A stretch of DNA of 64,000 nt from Flexibacter flexilis DSM 6793 (GTDB taxonomy: Bacteria > Bacteroidota > Bacteroidia > Cytophagales > Flexibacteraceae): contig NZ_FOLE01000004.1 of NCBI RefSeq assembly GCF_900112255.1, forward strand, positions 1 through 64,000, read 5' to 3'. Every line of letters begins with the position of its first letter. Position 1 is the first letter of the stretch. Positions 10,450 through 18,734 of this stretch are shown piece by piece. A program made the position numbers and the translations under genes. The notes beneath the pieces are model-generated. The model ran no database searches, had not been told where the DNA came from, and saw only the letters and a list, made by a program, of their open reading frames with translations.

Positions 10450-10662
10450 ATGAACGTATTTTTCAGAGCCATAGCATTATTTTTATGCTCCAGCCTCCTT
10501 TTCTCTATGTCATCGTGTTTGGTTTCTTCGACTCATACGACAGTTGTCAAAAAGGATTCGGGCAAGCATAAAGGTTGGTACAAAAACAGTAACAATCCGC
10601 ACCACCCCCACTCTACCAACCCTGGGCATGGAAACAAAAAAGTAAAAGTCAAAATGAAATAA
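10450..10662 (+). CDS. Small basic lipoprotein
   Basis: 70 residues from the ATG at 10450; a longer in-frame ORF starts at 10372, but the internal Met begins the hydrophobic signal. The signal (FFRAIALFLCSSLLFSMSSC) ends in a lipobox-like MSSC, so Cys would be lipidated. The mature part is short, very rich in Lys, His, Asn and Gly (KGWYKNSNNPHHPHSTNPGHG). This 'HKGWYKNxNNPHHP' pattern recurs in small Bacteroidota lipoproteins sometimes labelled quinol oxidase subunit 4, an annotation without visible support here. Function unknown; the His-rich segment could bind metal (inference). Confidence 0.65.
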   Translation: MNVFFRAIALFLCSSLLFSMSSCLVSSTHTTVVKKDSGKHKGWYKNSNNPHHPHSTNPGHGNKKVKVKMK

Positions 10663-10710
10663 CATAATTGATCTTTTTGCATTCTTTATTGTAAAAAAAA
10701 CAGCTTATTT

Positions 10711-10745
10711 AAAGCCGACAACATCTATTTTGTCGGCTTTTTTTT
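10711..10745 (+). terminator. Rho-independent terminator
   Basis: An 11-bp stem (10711-10721 with 10730-10740) with GC-rich core GCCGACA, followed by eight T. It closes the small lipoprotein gene and separates it from the GNAT operon. Confidence 0.85.
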
Positions 10746-10775
10746 ATAGTTTTAGGGGAAAAATATTATTGTGCC

Positions 10776-11330
10776 ATGAAAATATTAACCGAAACGACAC
10801 GCCTTTATTTGCGAGAAATAAACAACACGGATACCGCCGATTTGTTTGAGATGGATTCCGACCCAGCGGTACATTTATATATTGAAAATCAGCCGCTTAT
10901 TTCTATAGAAGAAATAGAACCCGTGATACGTTCGCTCCAAAAACAATACCAAGACAACGGAATCGCTCGCTGGGCGGTGGTTGAGAAAGCAACCAACGAA
11001 TGTGTGGGTTGGGCGGGTCTCAAACTTTTTCGGGAGCAAATGAATAACCGCCAAAATTTCTACGAATTGGGCTACCGATTCAAGCAAAAACATTGGGGAA
11101 AAGGCTTTGCGACGGAATCTTCCAAAGCGATTTTGGACTACGGATTTGAGCATTTGCCTACCGAAACCATATTTGCCATTACGCATCCGCACAATGCCAA
11201 TTCTCAAAAAGTGTTGGGCAAATTGGGATTTGCGTATCAAGAAACCTTTGAGTATGAAGGCGAACCGACGTTTTGGTTTGAGCTTACCAAATCACATTGG
11301 AAAGAACACAGAAACAATTTATCTTATTGA
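10776..11330 (+). CDS. GNAT family N-acetyltransferase (RimJ/RimL type)
   Basis: 184 residues. The start TETTRLYLREINNTDTADLFEM is the typical RimJ/RimL-like N-terminus. The acetyl-CoA segment is visible as YELGYRFKQKHWGKGFATESSKAILDYGF (about residues 97-125), and the conserved AxxxxxNxxSxKVLGKLGF motif follows (HPHNANSQKVLGKLGFAY, about 138-155). These proteins transfer acetyl from acetyl-CoA to amino groups on proteins or small molecules; the substrate is not deducible. The next two genes follow at spacings of 7 and 4 bp, so the three form an operon. Confidence 0.9.
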   Translation: MKILTETTRLYLREINNTDTADLFEMDSDPAVHLYIENQPLISIEEIEPVIRSLQKQYQDNGIARWAVVEKATNECVGWAGLKLFREQMNNRQNFYELGYRFKQKHWGKGFATESSKAILDYGFEHLPTETIFAITHPHNANSQKVLGKLGFAYQETFEYEGEPTFWFELTKSHWKEHRNNLSY

Positions 11331-11337
11331 AAATCAA

Positions 11338-11721
11338 ATGAATATACCAGAAACTATCGAAACTTTTTTGTCGCGATACGATGCGCAAGTCTCCAGTAAT
11401 GCGCACTTGCTACGTGAGCTGGTTTTGCAAAATTTGCCGCAGGTACAAGAGCAATTAGATGTTTCGGCCAAGATGATTGGGTATTGTTACGGGCAAAAAT
11501 ATTCGGAACTAATTTGTATGCTTATTCCGTCCCAAAAGGGGCTAAAGCTTGGTTTTTATAAGGGCGTAGATTTGCCAGACCCACATCATTTGCTGAAAGG
11601 CAACGGCAAAATTTCGCGTTATGTAGAAATAAAAACAGTTGAAGACATTGAAAAAGCGGCACTCCAAACCATGCTCGCCGAAGCCTTAAAAACGTATCAC
11701 AATCGTAATATTCAATCATAA
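11338..11721 (+). CDS. DUF1801-like protein
   Basis: 127 residues from the ATG at 11338, 7 bp after the GNAT stop; a longer ORF in the same frame overlaps the GNAT gene and is not credible. The pattern (LLRELVLQNLPQVQEQL..., MIGYCYGQKYSELICMLIPSQKGLKLGFYKG..., LKGNGKISRYVEIKTVEDI) resembles the DUF1801/YdhG-type small fold of Bacteroidota, whose role is unknown. It is probably cytosolic; no signal or membrane segment is seen. Confidence 0.75.
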   Translation: MNIPETIETFLSRYDAQVSSNAHLLRELVLQNLPQVQEQLDVSAKMIGYCYGQKYSELICMLIPSQKGLKLGFYKGVDLPDPHHLLKGNGKISRYVEIKTVEDIEKAALQTMLAEALKTYHNRNIQS

Positions 11722-11725
11722 TGCC

Positions 11726-12193
11726 ATGTCAGTACTCAAAAAATTACAATACAAGCAGCAAAAAGAAATAGTAGTACTGAATGCCCCACCAGAATTTAAC
11801 GCAGTTTTAGAAACGGTCGGCAGCGAGACAGCTATTCATACAGCATTAGAACAATGTCAGCAGCCCGAATTGGCCTTAGTGTTCGTCAAGACGAAAGAGG
11901 AAATAAATAACATTGCACCTGCATTGTGTGCCAAACTACAAGACGACCAACTTTTGTGGTTTGCGTACCCAAAAAAATCGTCCCGAAAATACAAATCTAC
12001 TATCAACCGCGACAAAGGTTGGAGTGTGTTTGGTCAAGCGGGTTTTGAGCCTGTCATGCAAGTAGCTATCGACGCAGATTGGAGTGCTTTGCGTTTCCGA
12101 AAAGTCGCTTTTATCAAAACCATGACCCGAAATGCCGACTTTGCCATGAGCGAAGAAGGCAAAGCCAAAACCAAGCCGAAAGATTTGAAATAA
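11726..12193 (+). CDS. DUF3052-like hypothetical protein
   Basis: 155 residues. The body (LNAPPEFNAVLE, a LVFVKTKEEI strand, LLWFAYPKKSSRKYKS, and a C-terminal VAIDADWSALRFRKV) matches a family of short Bacteroidota proteins of unknown function that resemble DUF3052. There is no signal peptide. The tail is Lys-rich. It is last of the three-gene operon begun by the acetyltransferase, 4 bp after the DUF1801-like gene. No function is proposed. Confidence 0.7.
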   Translation: MSVLKKLQYKQQKEIVVLNAPPEFNAVLETVGSETAIHTALEQCQQPELALVFVKTKEEINNIAPALCAKLQDDQLLWFAYPKKSSRKYKSTINRDKGWSVFGQAGFEPVMQVAIDADWSALRFRKVAFIKTMTRNADFAMSEEGKAKTKPKDLK

Positions 12194-12249
12194 TCAGTTT
12201 TTCTAATCAAATAAAATCTAACAAAATATACTTCTATTATTCTAAAAAA

Positions 12250-12675
12250 ATGGCAACAACTACAATTCAAAGCATCTTAGACATTTTTGAAGGTGCAGAC
12301 GAGAGAAATTGGCAAAAAGCCAGTAACGCAATGGCTAACAAAGTTTTACTGGACTATACGTCCATGACAGGCGGCGAACCTGCATTGCTCACACCACAAG
12401 AAATAACGGCAGCTTGGGCCAATTTTTTACCTGGGTTTGACAAAACACATCATCAGTTAAGCAATTTTCAGCAACAGGCAAACACTGTTACTTTTGATGG
12501 AAAAGCCGACCATTATATCAATGATTCGGTTTGGACGGTCATCGGGAACTATTACGCAGAAACCGAAGCAGATGGCAAAGTGAGTTTATTGCGATTTAAT
12601 TTTAAAACGCAAAGCGGAAATACTGAACTACCCGCCATTGCCACCGCAAACATTCAAAAATCTAAAGTAAATTAA
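12250..12675 (+). CDS. SnoaL-like/NTF2-fold protein
   Basis: 141 residues from the ATG at 12250; the reading frame extends upstream but overlaps the preceding gene without a plausible start. The pattern (IQSILDIFEGADERNWQKASNAMANKVLLDYTSM at the N-terminus, then a run of beta strands with HHQLSNFQQQANTVTFDGKADHYI) is that of the cone-shaped NTF2/SnoaL fold with an N-terminal helical pair. Members include small isomerases and cyclases as well as non-enzymatic binders; nothing here fixes a substrate. No signal peptide, unlike the second SnoaL-like protein at 15151. Confidence 0.75.
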   Translation: MATTTIQSILDIFEGADERNWQKASNAMANKVLLDYTSMTGGEPALLTPQEITAAWANFLPGFDKTHHQLSNFQQQANTVTFDGKADHYINDSVWTVIGNYYAETEADGKVSLLRFNFKTQSGNTELPAIATANIQKSKVN

Positions 12676-12680
12676 TCTCA

Positions 12681-12728
12681 TAAAAAAGTCCGCGAGCGAG
12701 AAATTATTCCTGTTCATGGACTTTTTTA
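12681..12728 (+). terminator. Terminator hairpin
   Basis: A perfect 11-bp outer stem (12681-12691 with 12718-12728) extended by imperfect pairing inward and ending in a T6 tract, just after the SnoaL-like gene. The same outer stem sequence recurs in the hairpin at 26263-26306. Confidence 0.75.
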
Positions 12729-12754
12729 TTATTATCTTAATTTTTCAAATAACA

Positions 12755-12787
12755 TCATACTATATTTTACAAATAGAAATCTATTTC
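12755..12787. repeat. Direct repeat, upstream copy
   Basis: About 33 bp beginning TCATACTATATTT, repeated with three mismatches at 13545-13577. The two copies flank the HExxH membrane protein gene at a spacing of 790 bp. Confidence 0.65.
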
Positions 12788-12811
12788 TCTATTTCTACGA
12801 CAACCATTCAA

Positions 12812-13525
12812 ATGAAAAAAATAATTAACTACCAATATTTTTTATATTTAAGTCTTTCGTTCGTTTTATTTACAGTAATCGGAACGCTTAGCCATGAGTT
12901 TGGGCATATTTTGGTAGCAAAATCACTCGGTTATGAAACTACTTTGCATTACGGAAGTATGAATTATCACGGCAGTGAATTAACGAATAAACTAAACGAT
13001 ATTCATAATAGAAATCTACAATCAATCACCGAAAAGCATCACTTTATAGAGCAAGAATTATATACGAATTTACTTAGAAAATCTCTATATAATTCATTGC
13101 TCATCGCTATCGGAGGACCTTTGCAAACAATACTTACAGGTACGATTGGGCTAATTTTGTTATTGTACCAAAATGCCAAAATTCAAGCACACGGAATGAA
13201 AATATTCGACTGGTTTTCAGTACTTTTATCTTTATTTTGGTTGAGAGAAATATTCAATCTTTTGGCATCTGTAAGCGCGGGAATCCTTTCGGGGAGTGGC
13301 AATTATTTTAGTGGAGATGAATTGCATATTGCTTGGTATTTGCAGGTATGGGAAGGCACTTTTGCTATAGTTTTAGGAATAATGGGTTTGCTCATTTCTT
13401 TATTTGTTATTTTTAAAATAATACCCAAACAATGGCAAATAACATTTATTGTAAGTGGATTAGTGGGTGGATCATTGGGGTTTGTTTTATGGATGAAAAT
13501 CGTAGGACCCATTTTATTGCCTTAA
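12812..13525 (+). CDS. Membrane-embedded HExxH (M50-like) metallopeptidase
   Basis: 237 residues from the ATG at 12812; an ORF start at 12716 would run through the terminator, so the later Met is preferred. The first membrane segment carries HEFGH (residues 28-32), a HExxH zinc site placed inside a hydrophobic helix as in site-2 protease-like families. Four or five further hydrophobic segments follow (about 90-115, 130-150, 175-195, 195-217, 218-237). The usual M50 third ligand motif NxxPxxxxDG is not obvious; SGDELH near 170 may take that role. A luminal 'YGSMNYHGSEL' loop follows the first helix. AT-rich like its surroundings, and flanked by direct repeats. Confidence 0.7.
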   Translation: MKKIINYQYFLYLSLSFVLFTVIGTLSHEFGHILVAKSLGYETTLHYGSMNYHGSELTNKLNDIHNRNLQSITEKHHFIEQELYTNLLRKSLYNSLLIAIGGPLQTILTGTIGLILLLYQNAKIQAHGMKIFDWFSVLLSLFWLREIFNLLASVSAGILSGSGNYFSGDELHIAWYLQVWEGTFAIVLGIMGLLISLFVIFKIIPKQWQITFIVSGLVGGSLGFVLWMKIVGPILLP

Positions 13526-13544
13526 TTTGCTTTCTAAAATGTCT

Positions 13545-13577
13545 TCATACTATATTTCACAAATAAAAATCTATTTT
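13545..13577. repeat. Direct repeat, downstream copy
   Basis: Second copy of the repeat at 12755-12787. It begins 20 bp after the metallopeptidase stop codon. Confidence 0.65.
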
Positions 13578-13784
13578 TTCCATATACCATTTTATTCATA
13601 CATCAAATATATTTTTACTATCCATCTGAAAATCAAAAAAAATGAAACTTTATACAACAGACATATCACATAAAAAACACATAATATTAAAATATACAAA
13701 TACAATACACACAATTAAAAACAATAGCAATACATTTATTTTTTTAGTATTTTGCCTACATGAAATCTACAGCATCTCTCCTCT

Positions 13785-14332
13785 ATGTTTTTTAGAAAAT
13801 ATAAGCTAGACAATATCAAGTATGAATACGTACAATAATTAGACAATGATTCTTCTCATTTTATTGATTCATATAAGATGAAATATTGTACACAAAGAGG
13901 GATTGAGGATATCAATTGGATTATCAATAACCCGTGGATTATTGAAGGAGCAGATGCCGACTTTAATAGTAATCGCTATTATTTTTCTTCCCTTGACAAG
14001 TGTTTTTTTATCAAATAATAAAGTTTTATGACTCGAAAAATAATATCATAGGAGTTATGATGATTTGCATTAGAGGAAATAACTTAACAGTTCCGTATGT
14101 TTTTTTTGAAGGAAATAATCTACAAATATCTTGCAAATTTTTGATCAATAAAATGATGGATTTAAAATTAAATATGGCAACTATTTTTAATAAAGAATTA
14201 GTTTCTATATTTAACCAAATGAAAACATTATTTTTGTTTCATAAAGAAATAAAAAAGCATTATCTTATCTCAAAAAAATTTAATTCAATCAATGATTTAT
14301 ATTTTCAGGATGGAGATTGCGCTTTTTATTAA
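13785..14332 (+). pseudogene. Decayed GNAT-like acetyltransferase
   Basis: Reading from the ATG at 13785 gives MFFRKYKLDNIKYEYVQ, an in-frame TAA at 13836-13838, then an open frame with WIINNPWIIEG and YYFSSLDKCFF up to a T7 run at 14003-14009. There the frame must shift by one lost base to continue as YQIIKFYDSKNNIIGVMMI through TVPYVFFE to a final FQDGDCAFY at 14332. Joined, it gives about 182 residues with the look of a Bacteroidota GNAT-like protein (YFSS, NIIGVMMI, TVPYVFF, DGDC tail). One stop and one frameshift make it a likely pseudogene. It lies in a very AT-rich 900-bp stretch that holds no other gene. Confidence 0.6.
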
Positions 14333-14452
14333 AATTATTTACAGCAATTAAATCCAATAATATGTAGAAAAAACGAGAAGTAGATAACAAAGCATTCTTC
14401 TAATATATCATTATTCATAAAAATTCAAACGCATATTATATTCTTATACCTC

Positions 14453-15097
14453 ATGGAAAACACTATCAATATTCTTATTTACATTCATGCCTTTACAGGT
14501 GGATTAGGTCTCATTACGGGGCTTATCAGTATTTTTGTGCAGAAAGGAAGCACTAATCACAAAAAAGCAGGGAAAATTTTCTCTTACGCCATGCTTATTA
14601 GTGCGCTTATTTCGCTGGTAGTTGCCCGAATGCCAAACCACGAAAATCTGTTCTTATTCCTTATCGGTGTGTTTACGATTTACATGATATTGGCAGGCAA
14701 CAGGGCTTTGACGCTAAAAAACAAAACCCAAGCCGACCTCACAGACAAATTGGTTTCTGGAAGTATGCTCATAACCTCAATTGGAATGCTGGCCATTGGT
14801 ATTTTTGGTATGATACAAAAAATTGATAACAGCATTTTGTACGTCTTTTTTGGAGGATTTGGGGCTTTTATGAGCTTAAAAGATTTTCAGACGTTCCGCA
14901 CTTTTACGACCCAGAAAAACGCATGGCTTATCAGTCATTTGGGGCGCATGATTGGCGCACTAATTGCTTCTGTTACAGCATTTTTAGTCGCGGGACTCAA
15001 TATCGGAAGTATATTAGTTTGGATATTGCCAACCATTATCGGGACAGCTTATATTATTTATTGGAGCAGACGATACGCACCAAAGAAAGCCGTTTAG
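14453..15097 (+). CDS. DUF2306-like integral membrane protein
   Basis: 214 residues with about six membrane helices: roughly 5-28 (IYIHAFTGGLGLITGLISIFV), 44-60, 65-83, 104-125, 127-140, and a C-terminal pair at 160-205. The pattern IHAFTGGLGLITGLISIF, then KKAGKIFSYAMLISALIS, then ISHLGRMIGALIASVTAFLV fits the DUF2306 group of bacterial membrane proteins, which carry conserved His and Arg in helices but have no established role. It is followed closely (53 bp) by the secreted SnoaL-like gene. Confidence 0.75.
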   Translation: MENTINILIYIHAFTGGLGLITGLISIFVQKGSTNHKKAGKIFSYAMLISALISLVVARMPNHENLFLFLIGVFTIYMILAGNRALTLKNKTQADLTDKLVSGSMLITSIGMLAIGIFGMIQKIDNSILYVFFGGFGAFMSLKDFQTFRTFTTQKNAWLISHLGRMIGALIASVTAFLVAGLNIGSILVWILPTIIGTAYIIYWSRRYAPKKAV

Positions 15098-15150
15098 TGT
15101 TTGCCTAAAATCATAACACAATTCATTTTCTTCAAAATTTTTATTCCAAC

Positions 15151-15648
15151 ATGAAAGCAAATTTTCTACGATTTTCGTTTTTGCTGCTGCTACTTGGCGC
15201 ATTTGATAGCATGGCGCAAGAAGCCGTAACAGCCGCTCCAAACCCTGAAGCGTTATTTACCAGTCCCGACAAAACACTGCACACCAACAAGCAAGCCGCT
15301 TACCACATCATGAAAGATTTGTTGGAGGCCAATCATTGGGAACTGGCCGACCGATACATCGACGAAACCTACATTCAGCACAACCCCAACGCTGCCAATG
15401 GCCGCAAAGCTGTAGTCGATTTTTTTACAAATGTGCTAAAAGTACAGCCCTCCCCCATTCCCGACAAGATGAAAACCAAAATTGTGTCGGTGATGGCCGA
15501 AGGCGATTTGGTTTCGGTGGCAACCGTCAGAGTAGAAAAAGACGCAAAAGACCCTTCCAAAACTTACACGACTACGTGGTTTGACCAATGGCGATTCAGA
15601 AACGGAAAAGCCGTCGAGCATTGGGACTGCGCCCTCAAAATGAATTAG
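15151..15648 (+). CDS. Secreted SnoaL-like/NTF2-fold protein
   Basis: 165 residues with a Sec signal (MKANFLRFSFLLLLLGAFDSMAQ, cleaved after about residue 23). The mature part has the SnoaL pattern: helix AAYHIMKDLLEANHWELADRYIDETYIQHNPNA, then GRKAVVDFF and the strand set IVSVMAEGDLVSVATVRV, FDQWRFRNGKAVEHWD. The conserved IQHNP and EHWD segments match proteins annotated as SnoaL-like polyketide cyclases. Its periplasmic location means the cyclase label should not be read as function. A strong terminator follows. Confidence 0.85.
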   Translation: MKANFLRFSFLLLLLGAFDSMAQEAVTAAPNPEALFTSPDKTLHTNKQAAYHIMKDLLEANHWELADRYIDETYIQHNPNAANGRKAVVDFFTNVLKVQPSPIPDKMKTKIVSVMAEGDLVSVATVRVEKDAKDPSKTYTTTWFDQWRFRNGKAVEHWDCALKMN

Positions 15649-15667
15649 ATGTTCCTTTTGCAACAAC

Positions 15668-15701
15668 AAAAAAAACCGCCTTGTAAGGGCGGTTTTTTTT
15701 G
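15668..15701 (+). terminator. Rho-independent terminator
   Basis: Stem AAAAACCGCC/GGCGGTTTTT (15671-15680 with 15688-15697), 7-nt loop, T-run. It follows the secreted SnoaL-like gene and faces the convergent operon ending at 15749. Confidence 0.9.
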
Positions 15702-15748
15702 TTGGGTTACAGCTTATACGCTGCCAGCAAAATGGCCATTTATTAAAA

Positions 15749-16141
15749 TTAGGTATTTTCAACCGTTATTTTAATGACAGCCTGATCGCCGCTATTGTTG
15801 ACATAAACATCAACTACATCTTCGTTCGTGTTTTTATAACCCCAATCATTTCCAGTATCGGTAAAATCTACCTGACCAATGATGACGTTATTGGTTGCAT
15901 CTTCGATTTTTATGGAAAATGCTGAATTGGAAAAAAAACAACTACCGCTACCTTTCGCTTCAATATATTGCCCGTTGCCGCTGCTGGGTAGTGATGTAGC
16001 AGTTTTAATTTCAACATCATTGAATAATGAAAGATTAGACCCATCTTCTCCTTGATCATACATGCAATTGACATCGATGACGTAGGTTTTTATTGGATTA
16101 GCTTGGTCGTTTTGAATACTCATGTAAGCACCGTATCCCAT
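15749..16141 (-). CDS. Unrecognised small protein, last gene of the paralog operon
   Basis: 130 residues, not recognised. No signal peptide or membrane segment. The composition is Asn/Asp/Ser/Gly-rich with alternating hydrophobic residues (KTYVIDVNCMYD, QYIEAKGSGSCFF, AFSIKIED, VIIGQVDF, VVDVYVNN, AVIKITVENT), which suggests a compact all-beta sandwich; two Cys lie at about 27 and 68. A second Met at residue 7 is an alternative start. Only 5 bp separate it from the stop of the 436-residue gene upstream, so it is translated from the same message as the three paralogs. A partner or companion role is inferred from context only. Confidence 0.75.
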   Translation of the reverse strand: MGYGAYMSIQNDQANPIKTYVIDVNCMYDQGEDGSNLSLFNDVEIKTATSLPSSGNGQYIEAKGSGSCFFSNSAFSIKIEDATNNVIIGQVDFTDTGNDWGYKNTNEDVVDVYVNNSGDQAVIKITVENT

Positions 16142-16146
16142 CGTTT

Positions 16147-17457
16147 TTAGCTTTTAGGTTCTATGACAATCAAGTTTCCAAAGAAGTATTGCCCTTCTGT
16201 TTTTCCACTTAATTTATTAATTGAGATGGAAACTTTATAGTTATCAACTTCGGCACTCCACTGCATTTGTCCCCAGTTAGCTGGTTGTGGATCCTCTGGG
16301 TTACCCCAGCTATAAGTATTATAAATTGCCTCTGCGCTATCAGTAGATTCTCCAGCCCAAATAGCATTATCTCCACTCCAAGGGATTGAAACTACCGCTT
16401 TGATAGGAGTCCCGCCTGCTGGTGTAAAACTAAGAACGTATCCTATAGAGCCATAATCATTTGAATTAATAAACTGAAAATCAGCAGAGTATGCTACTTT
16501 TACAGTAGTTTTGTCACCCCATTGATCTACATTATAATTCATTTTTGGAATAGTATTTGTTCCAGAGGCATCAGGTTTTGGCGCAACAGAGCTTTTCCCT
16601 GATATTTGAGCATCAATGCTCCAAGTTATATCAACAGGTGTTAGGTTATGAACCTCTACAGTATTTACCATTTTGTGGCCAAGTAGCTCGGCAATCATTG
16701 GTATTACAGCAACAGCCCCCAAGCCAGCCGCTTCTGAGACAGCCGAACCCCAGTCAATAGCAAGATATTCTGCGCCTTGATCTGCCAAATCTCCCTCGAT
16801 TACCTCTGTGTCAGTAGAAGCATCGGACAATGGCTCTTCAGACTCTTCTTCTGGATCTATAGCTGGATCTTCCACACTACTTGCACTTTTCATTTGAGCC
16901 GACATTTTAGTAACAAAAGTCCTCATGTTACTATAAACAGGCTTGATTAAATCTGCAAATAATGCTTTGGTCAGCACAATCCCCGCAGGTATGCCAGTCA
17001 GGCCAAGCCCAAAAGAGATGTTTCTTGAGACCAAAGAAGTGGTATTTCCAGTTTGAATGGTGGCAATACCAAAAATTGGCGGCGTGTCGCTATCAGCCGT
17101 AAAACCATCTCCAGTAGCAGAGGCTCTAAAGAAAGTCCCCATACGCATCGCTACATTGCCATTGGAAGCCATTACAATCGGATTTCCATCAGGGTCTGTG
17201 CCATCGGCAAACGGATTGTTGTCTGGAGAAGTGTGATCGCCCACCCAATTCCAAAAATCAGACGTTTTATTCTGATTATCAAAATAGTCTTGGGTCGATT
17301 GTCCCCCCTGTTTGGCCTGATTAAGTGAATTGGTGTAGTTGCCTGCATCATCCATAATATTAGGATAGCCAGCTACTAACGGTTGCAAACTAACAGTAAC
17401 CGCTTTTGGGTCAATAGCATCTGTCGCTATTGGTGATAAAGTTTTCTTAGATTCCAT
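16147..17457 (-). CDS. Unrecognised paralog family protein, copy A
   Basis: 436 residues, family not recognised. Visible architecture: an N-terminal soluble region with FADGTDPDGNPIVMAS (83-98) and GIATIQTGNTTS (130-141); an amphipathic region TKALFADLIKPVYSNMRTF (163-181); an acidic Ser/Thr/Glu linker (about 191-229); a hydrophobic stretch (239-261, SAVSEAAGLGAVAVIPMIAEL); then a probable beta-rich C-terminal half opening VHNLTPVDITWS (269-280) and containing IGYVLSF and AVVSIPW (355-360). No signal peptide. Copy B (17508-18704) is its closest relative and copy C (18735-19985) more distant. A soluble protein with one buried hydrophobic segment before a beta domain recalls pore-forming toxins, but this is speculation. 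Confidence 0.8.
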   Translation of the reverse strand: MESKKTLSPIATDAIDPKAVTVSLQPLVAGYPNIMDDAGNYTNSLNQAKQGGQSTQDYFDNQNKTSDFWNWVGDHTSPDNNPFADGTDPDGNPIVMASNGNVAMRMGTFFRASATGDGFTADSDTPPIFGIATIQTGNTTSLVSRNISFGLGLTGIPAGIVLTKALFADLIKPVYSNMRTFVTKMSAQMKSASSVEDPAIDPEEESEEPLSDASTDTEVIEGDLADQGAEYLAIDWGSAVSEAAGLGAVAVIPMIAELLGHKMVNTVEVHNLTPVDITWSIDAQISGKSSVAPKPDASGTNTIPKMNYNVDQWGDKTTVKVAYSADFQFINSNDYGSIGYVLSFTPAGGTPIKAVVSIPWSGDNAIWAGESTDSAEAIYNTYSWGNPEDPQPANWGQMQWSAEVDNYKVSISINKLSGKTEGQYFFGNLIVIEPKS

Positions 17458-17507
17458 GGTTATTTAAAAGTTAAAATAATGAATATATTAATTGATTTTA
17501 TTGAAAA

Positions 17508-18704
17508 TCAATGTTTTGGTTCTAAAATTGCCGTTGAGCAATAGAAGTAATTATTGTCAATTGTTTTACCAGAAATGGCATTAAGCGACAGCGTCAGTTG
17601 GTAATCATAGACATCCACCACAAAAGATAATGTCTGTGGAGAAGTAGCGTATTTATTAAAAACAGTTTGGCTATTGTCGTTCGTAACCCCAGCCCAAATA
17701 ATATTGCTACCTTGCCATGGGATGTAAATGAGTATTTTTACGGGAACGTCCTGACTTGGCAATTTGAGCGACATGACATAAGCCAGTGAATCATAATCAT
17801 TTGAATTAATGAATTGGAAATTGGCTTGATAAGAAAGAACTGTGCTGTCTTGAACGTCGGGGATAGCACTGGTAGTTATCTGAGCGGGGATGGTCGTGTT
17901 TGCTTCGCCAGGGAATAAAGAAACCTTTCCCGTGATAATATCATAAGACCATGTAATGTCTTCACTTGTTAGATTTTGAATATACAGTGAATGGTACATT
18001 TGGTGTCCTAAAGAAGTCAAAGCCATAGAGAGTGCCATCAGAGAACCTACTCCCGCTGCTTCAAGCATGATATCAGACCAATTGAGTTTAATATATTCCA
18101 AGGCTTCATTCTCCACTATTTCTTCTACTGAATTTTGTTCTGCCACCACTTCTTCGGTAGTAGCAGCCGCATCCACAACATTGCCCACAGAAGTAGATTC
18201 TGATAAACTCGAAGACATCTTTTGCAAAAATGTCTTTAAGTTGCTGTAAACTGGCTTGACAAAATCAGCTAACAAGCTTTTGGTCAGCGGAATATAGACG
18301 GGCAATGATGCCACACGAACAGTAAACGCCATAATCATTGAGGCTGAAGTAGTGGTATTTCCTGTCTGAACTGTAGCAACCCCAATAACAGGGTTATCGT
18401 CATCTGTATTTTCGGGAACGGAAAATAAACCTACGATTCGTAGTGCGATATTCCCATCAGAAGCCATGATAATAGGGTTTCCATTCTTATCAACCCCATC
18501 GGCAAAATCAATGGAATTATTGGCAACCTTTCCCCAAAAATCGCTTGTTTGGGCTATGCCATAAAAAAATTGCCAAGTATCATCTCCTCCATTTTTACTT
18601 TTGTTGAGCGTTTGGACAAAAGCATCATCAACAATGGCAGGTGTACCAAACGTTTTGTTCTCAAGGCTCAACTGGCCGACTGATTGTATTAATTCTTGCG
18701 ACAT
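17508..18704 (-). CDS. Unrecognised paralog family protein, copy B
   Basis: 398 residues with the same plan as copy A: FADGVDKNGNPIIMASDG (67-84), GVATVQTGNTTTS (108-120), TKSLLADFVKPVYSNLKTF (141-159), an acidic linker (about 168-203), a hydrophobic stretch (213-233), QNLTSEDITWSYD (243-255), FQFINSNDYDSLAYV (296-310), and YIPW followed by IIWAG (327-339). Identical short blocks such as KPVYSN and FQFINSNDY show that A and B arose by duplication. It lacks a signal peptide. Gaps are 50 bp to copy A and 30 bp to copy C, so it is the second gene of the operon. Function unknown. Confidence 0.8.
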   Translation of the reverse strand: MSQELIQSVGQLSLENKTFGTPAIVDDAFVQTLNKSKNGGDDTWQFFYGIAQTSDFWGKVANNSIDFADGVDKNGNPIIMASDGNIALRIVGLFSVPENTDDDNPVIGVATVQTGNTTTSASMIMAFTVRVASLPVYIPLTKSLLADFVKPVYSNLKTFLQKMSSSLSESTSVGNVVDAAATTEEVVAEQNSVEEIVENEALEYIKLNWSDIMLEAAGVGSLMALSMALTSLGHQMYHSLYIQNLTSEDITWSYDIITGKVSLFPGEANTTIPAQITTSAIPDVQDSTVLSYQANFQFINSNDYDSLAYVMSLKLPSQDVPVKILIYIPWQGSNIIWAGVTNDNSQTVFNKYATSPQTLSFVVDVYDYQLTLSLNAISGKTIDNNYFYCSTAILEPKH

Positions 18705-18734
18705 AAAATTGTAGTTTTAATTGAATGATAATAT

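Noticed and set aside
15749-16141. Assigning the 130-residue protein to the aegerolysin family
   Set aside because: It is short and beta-like, as aegerolysins are, but the characteristic aegerolysin motifs could not be found by eye; left as unrecognised.
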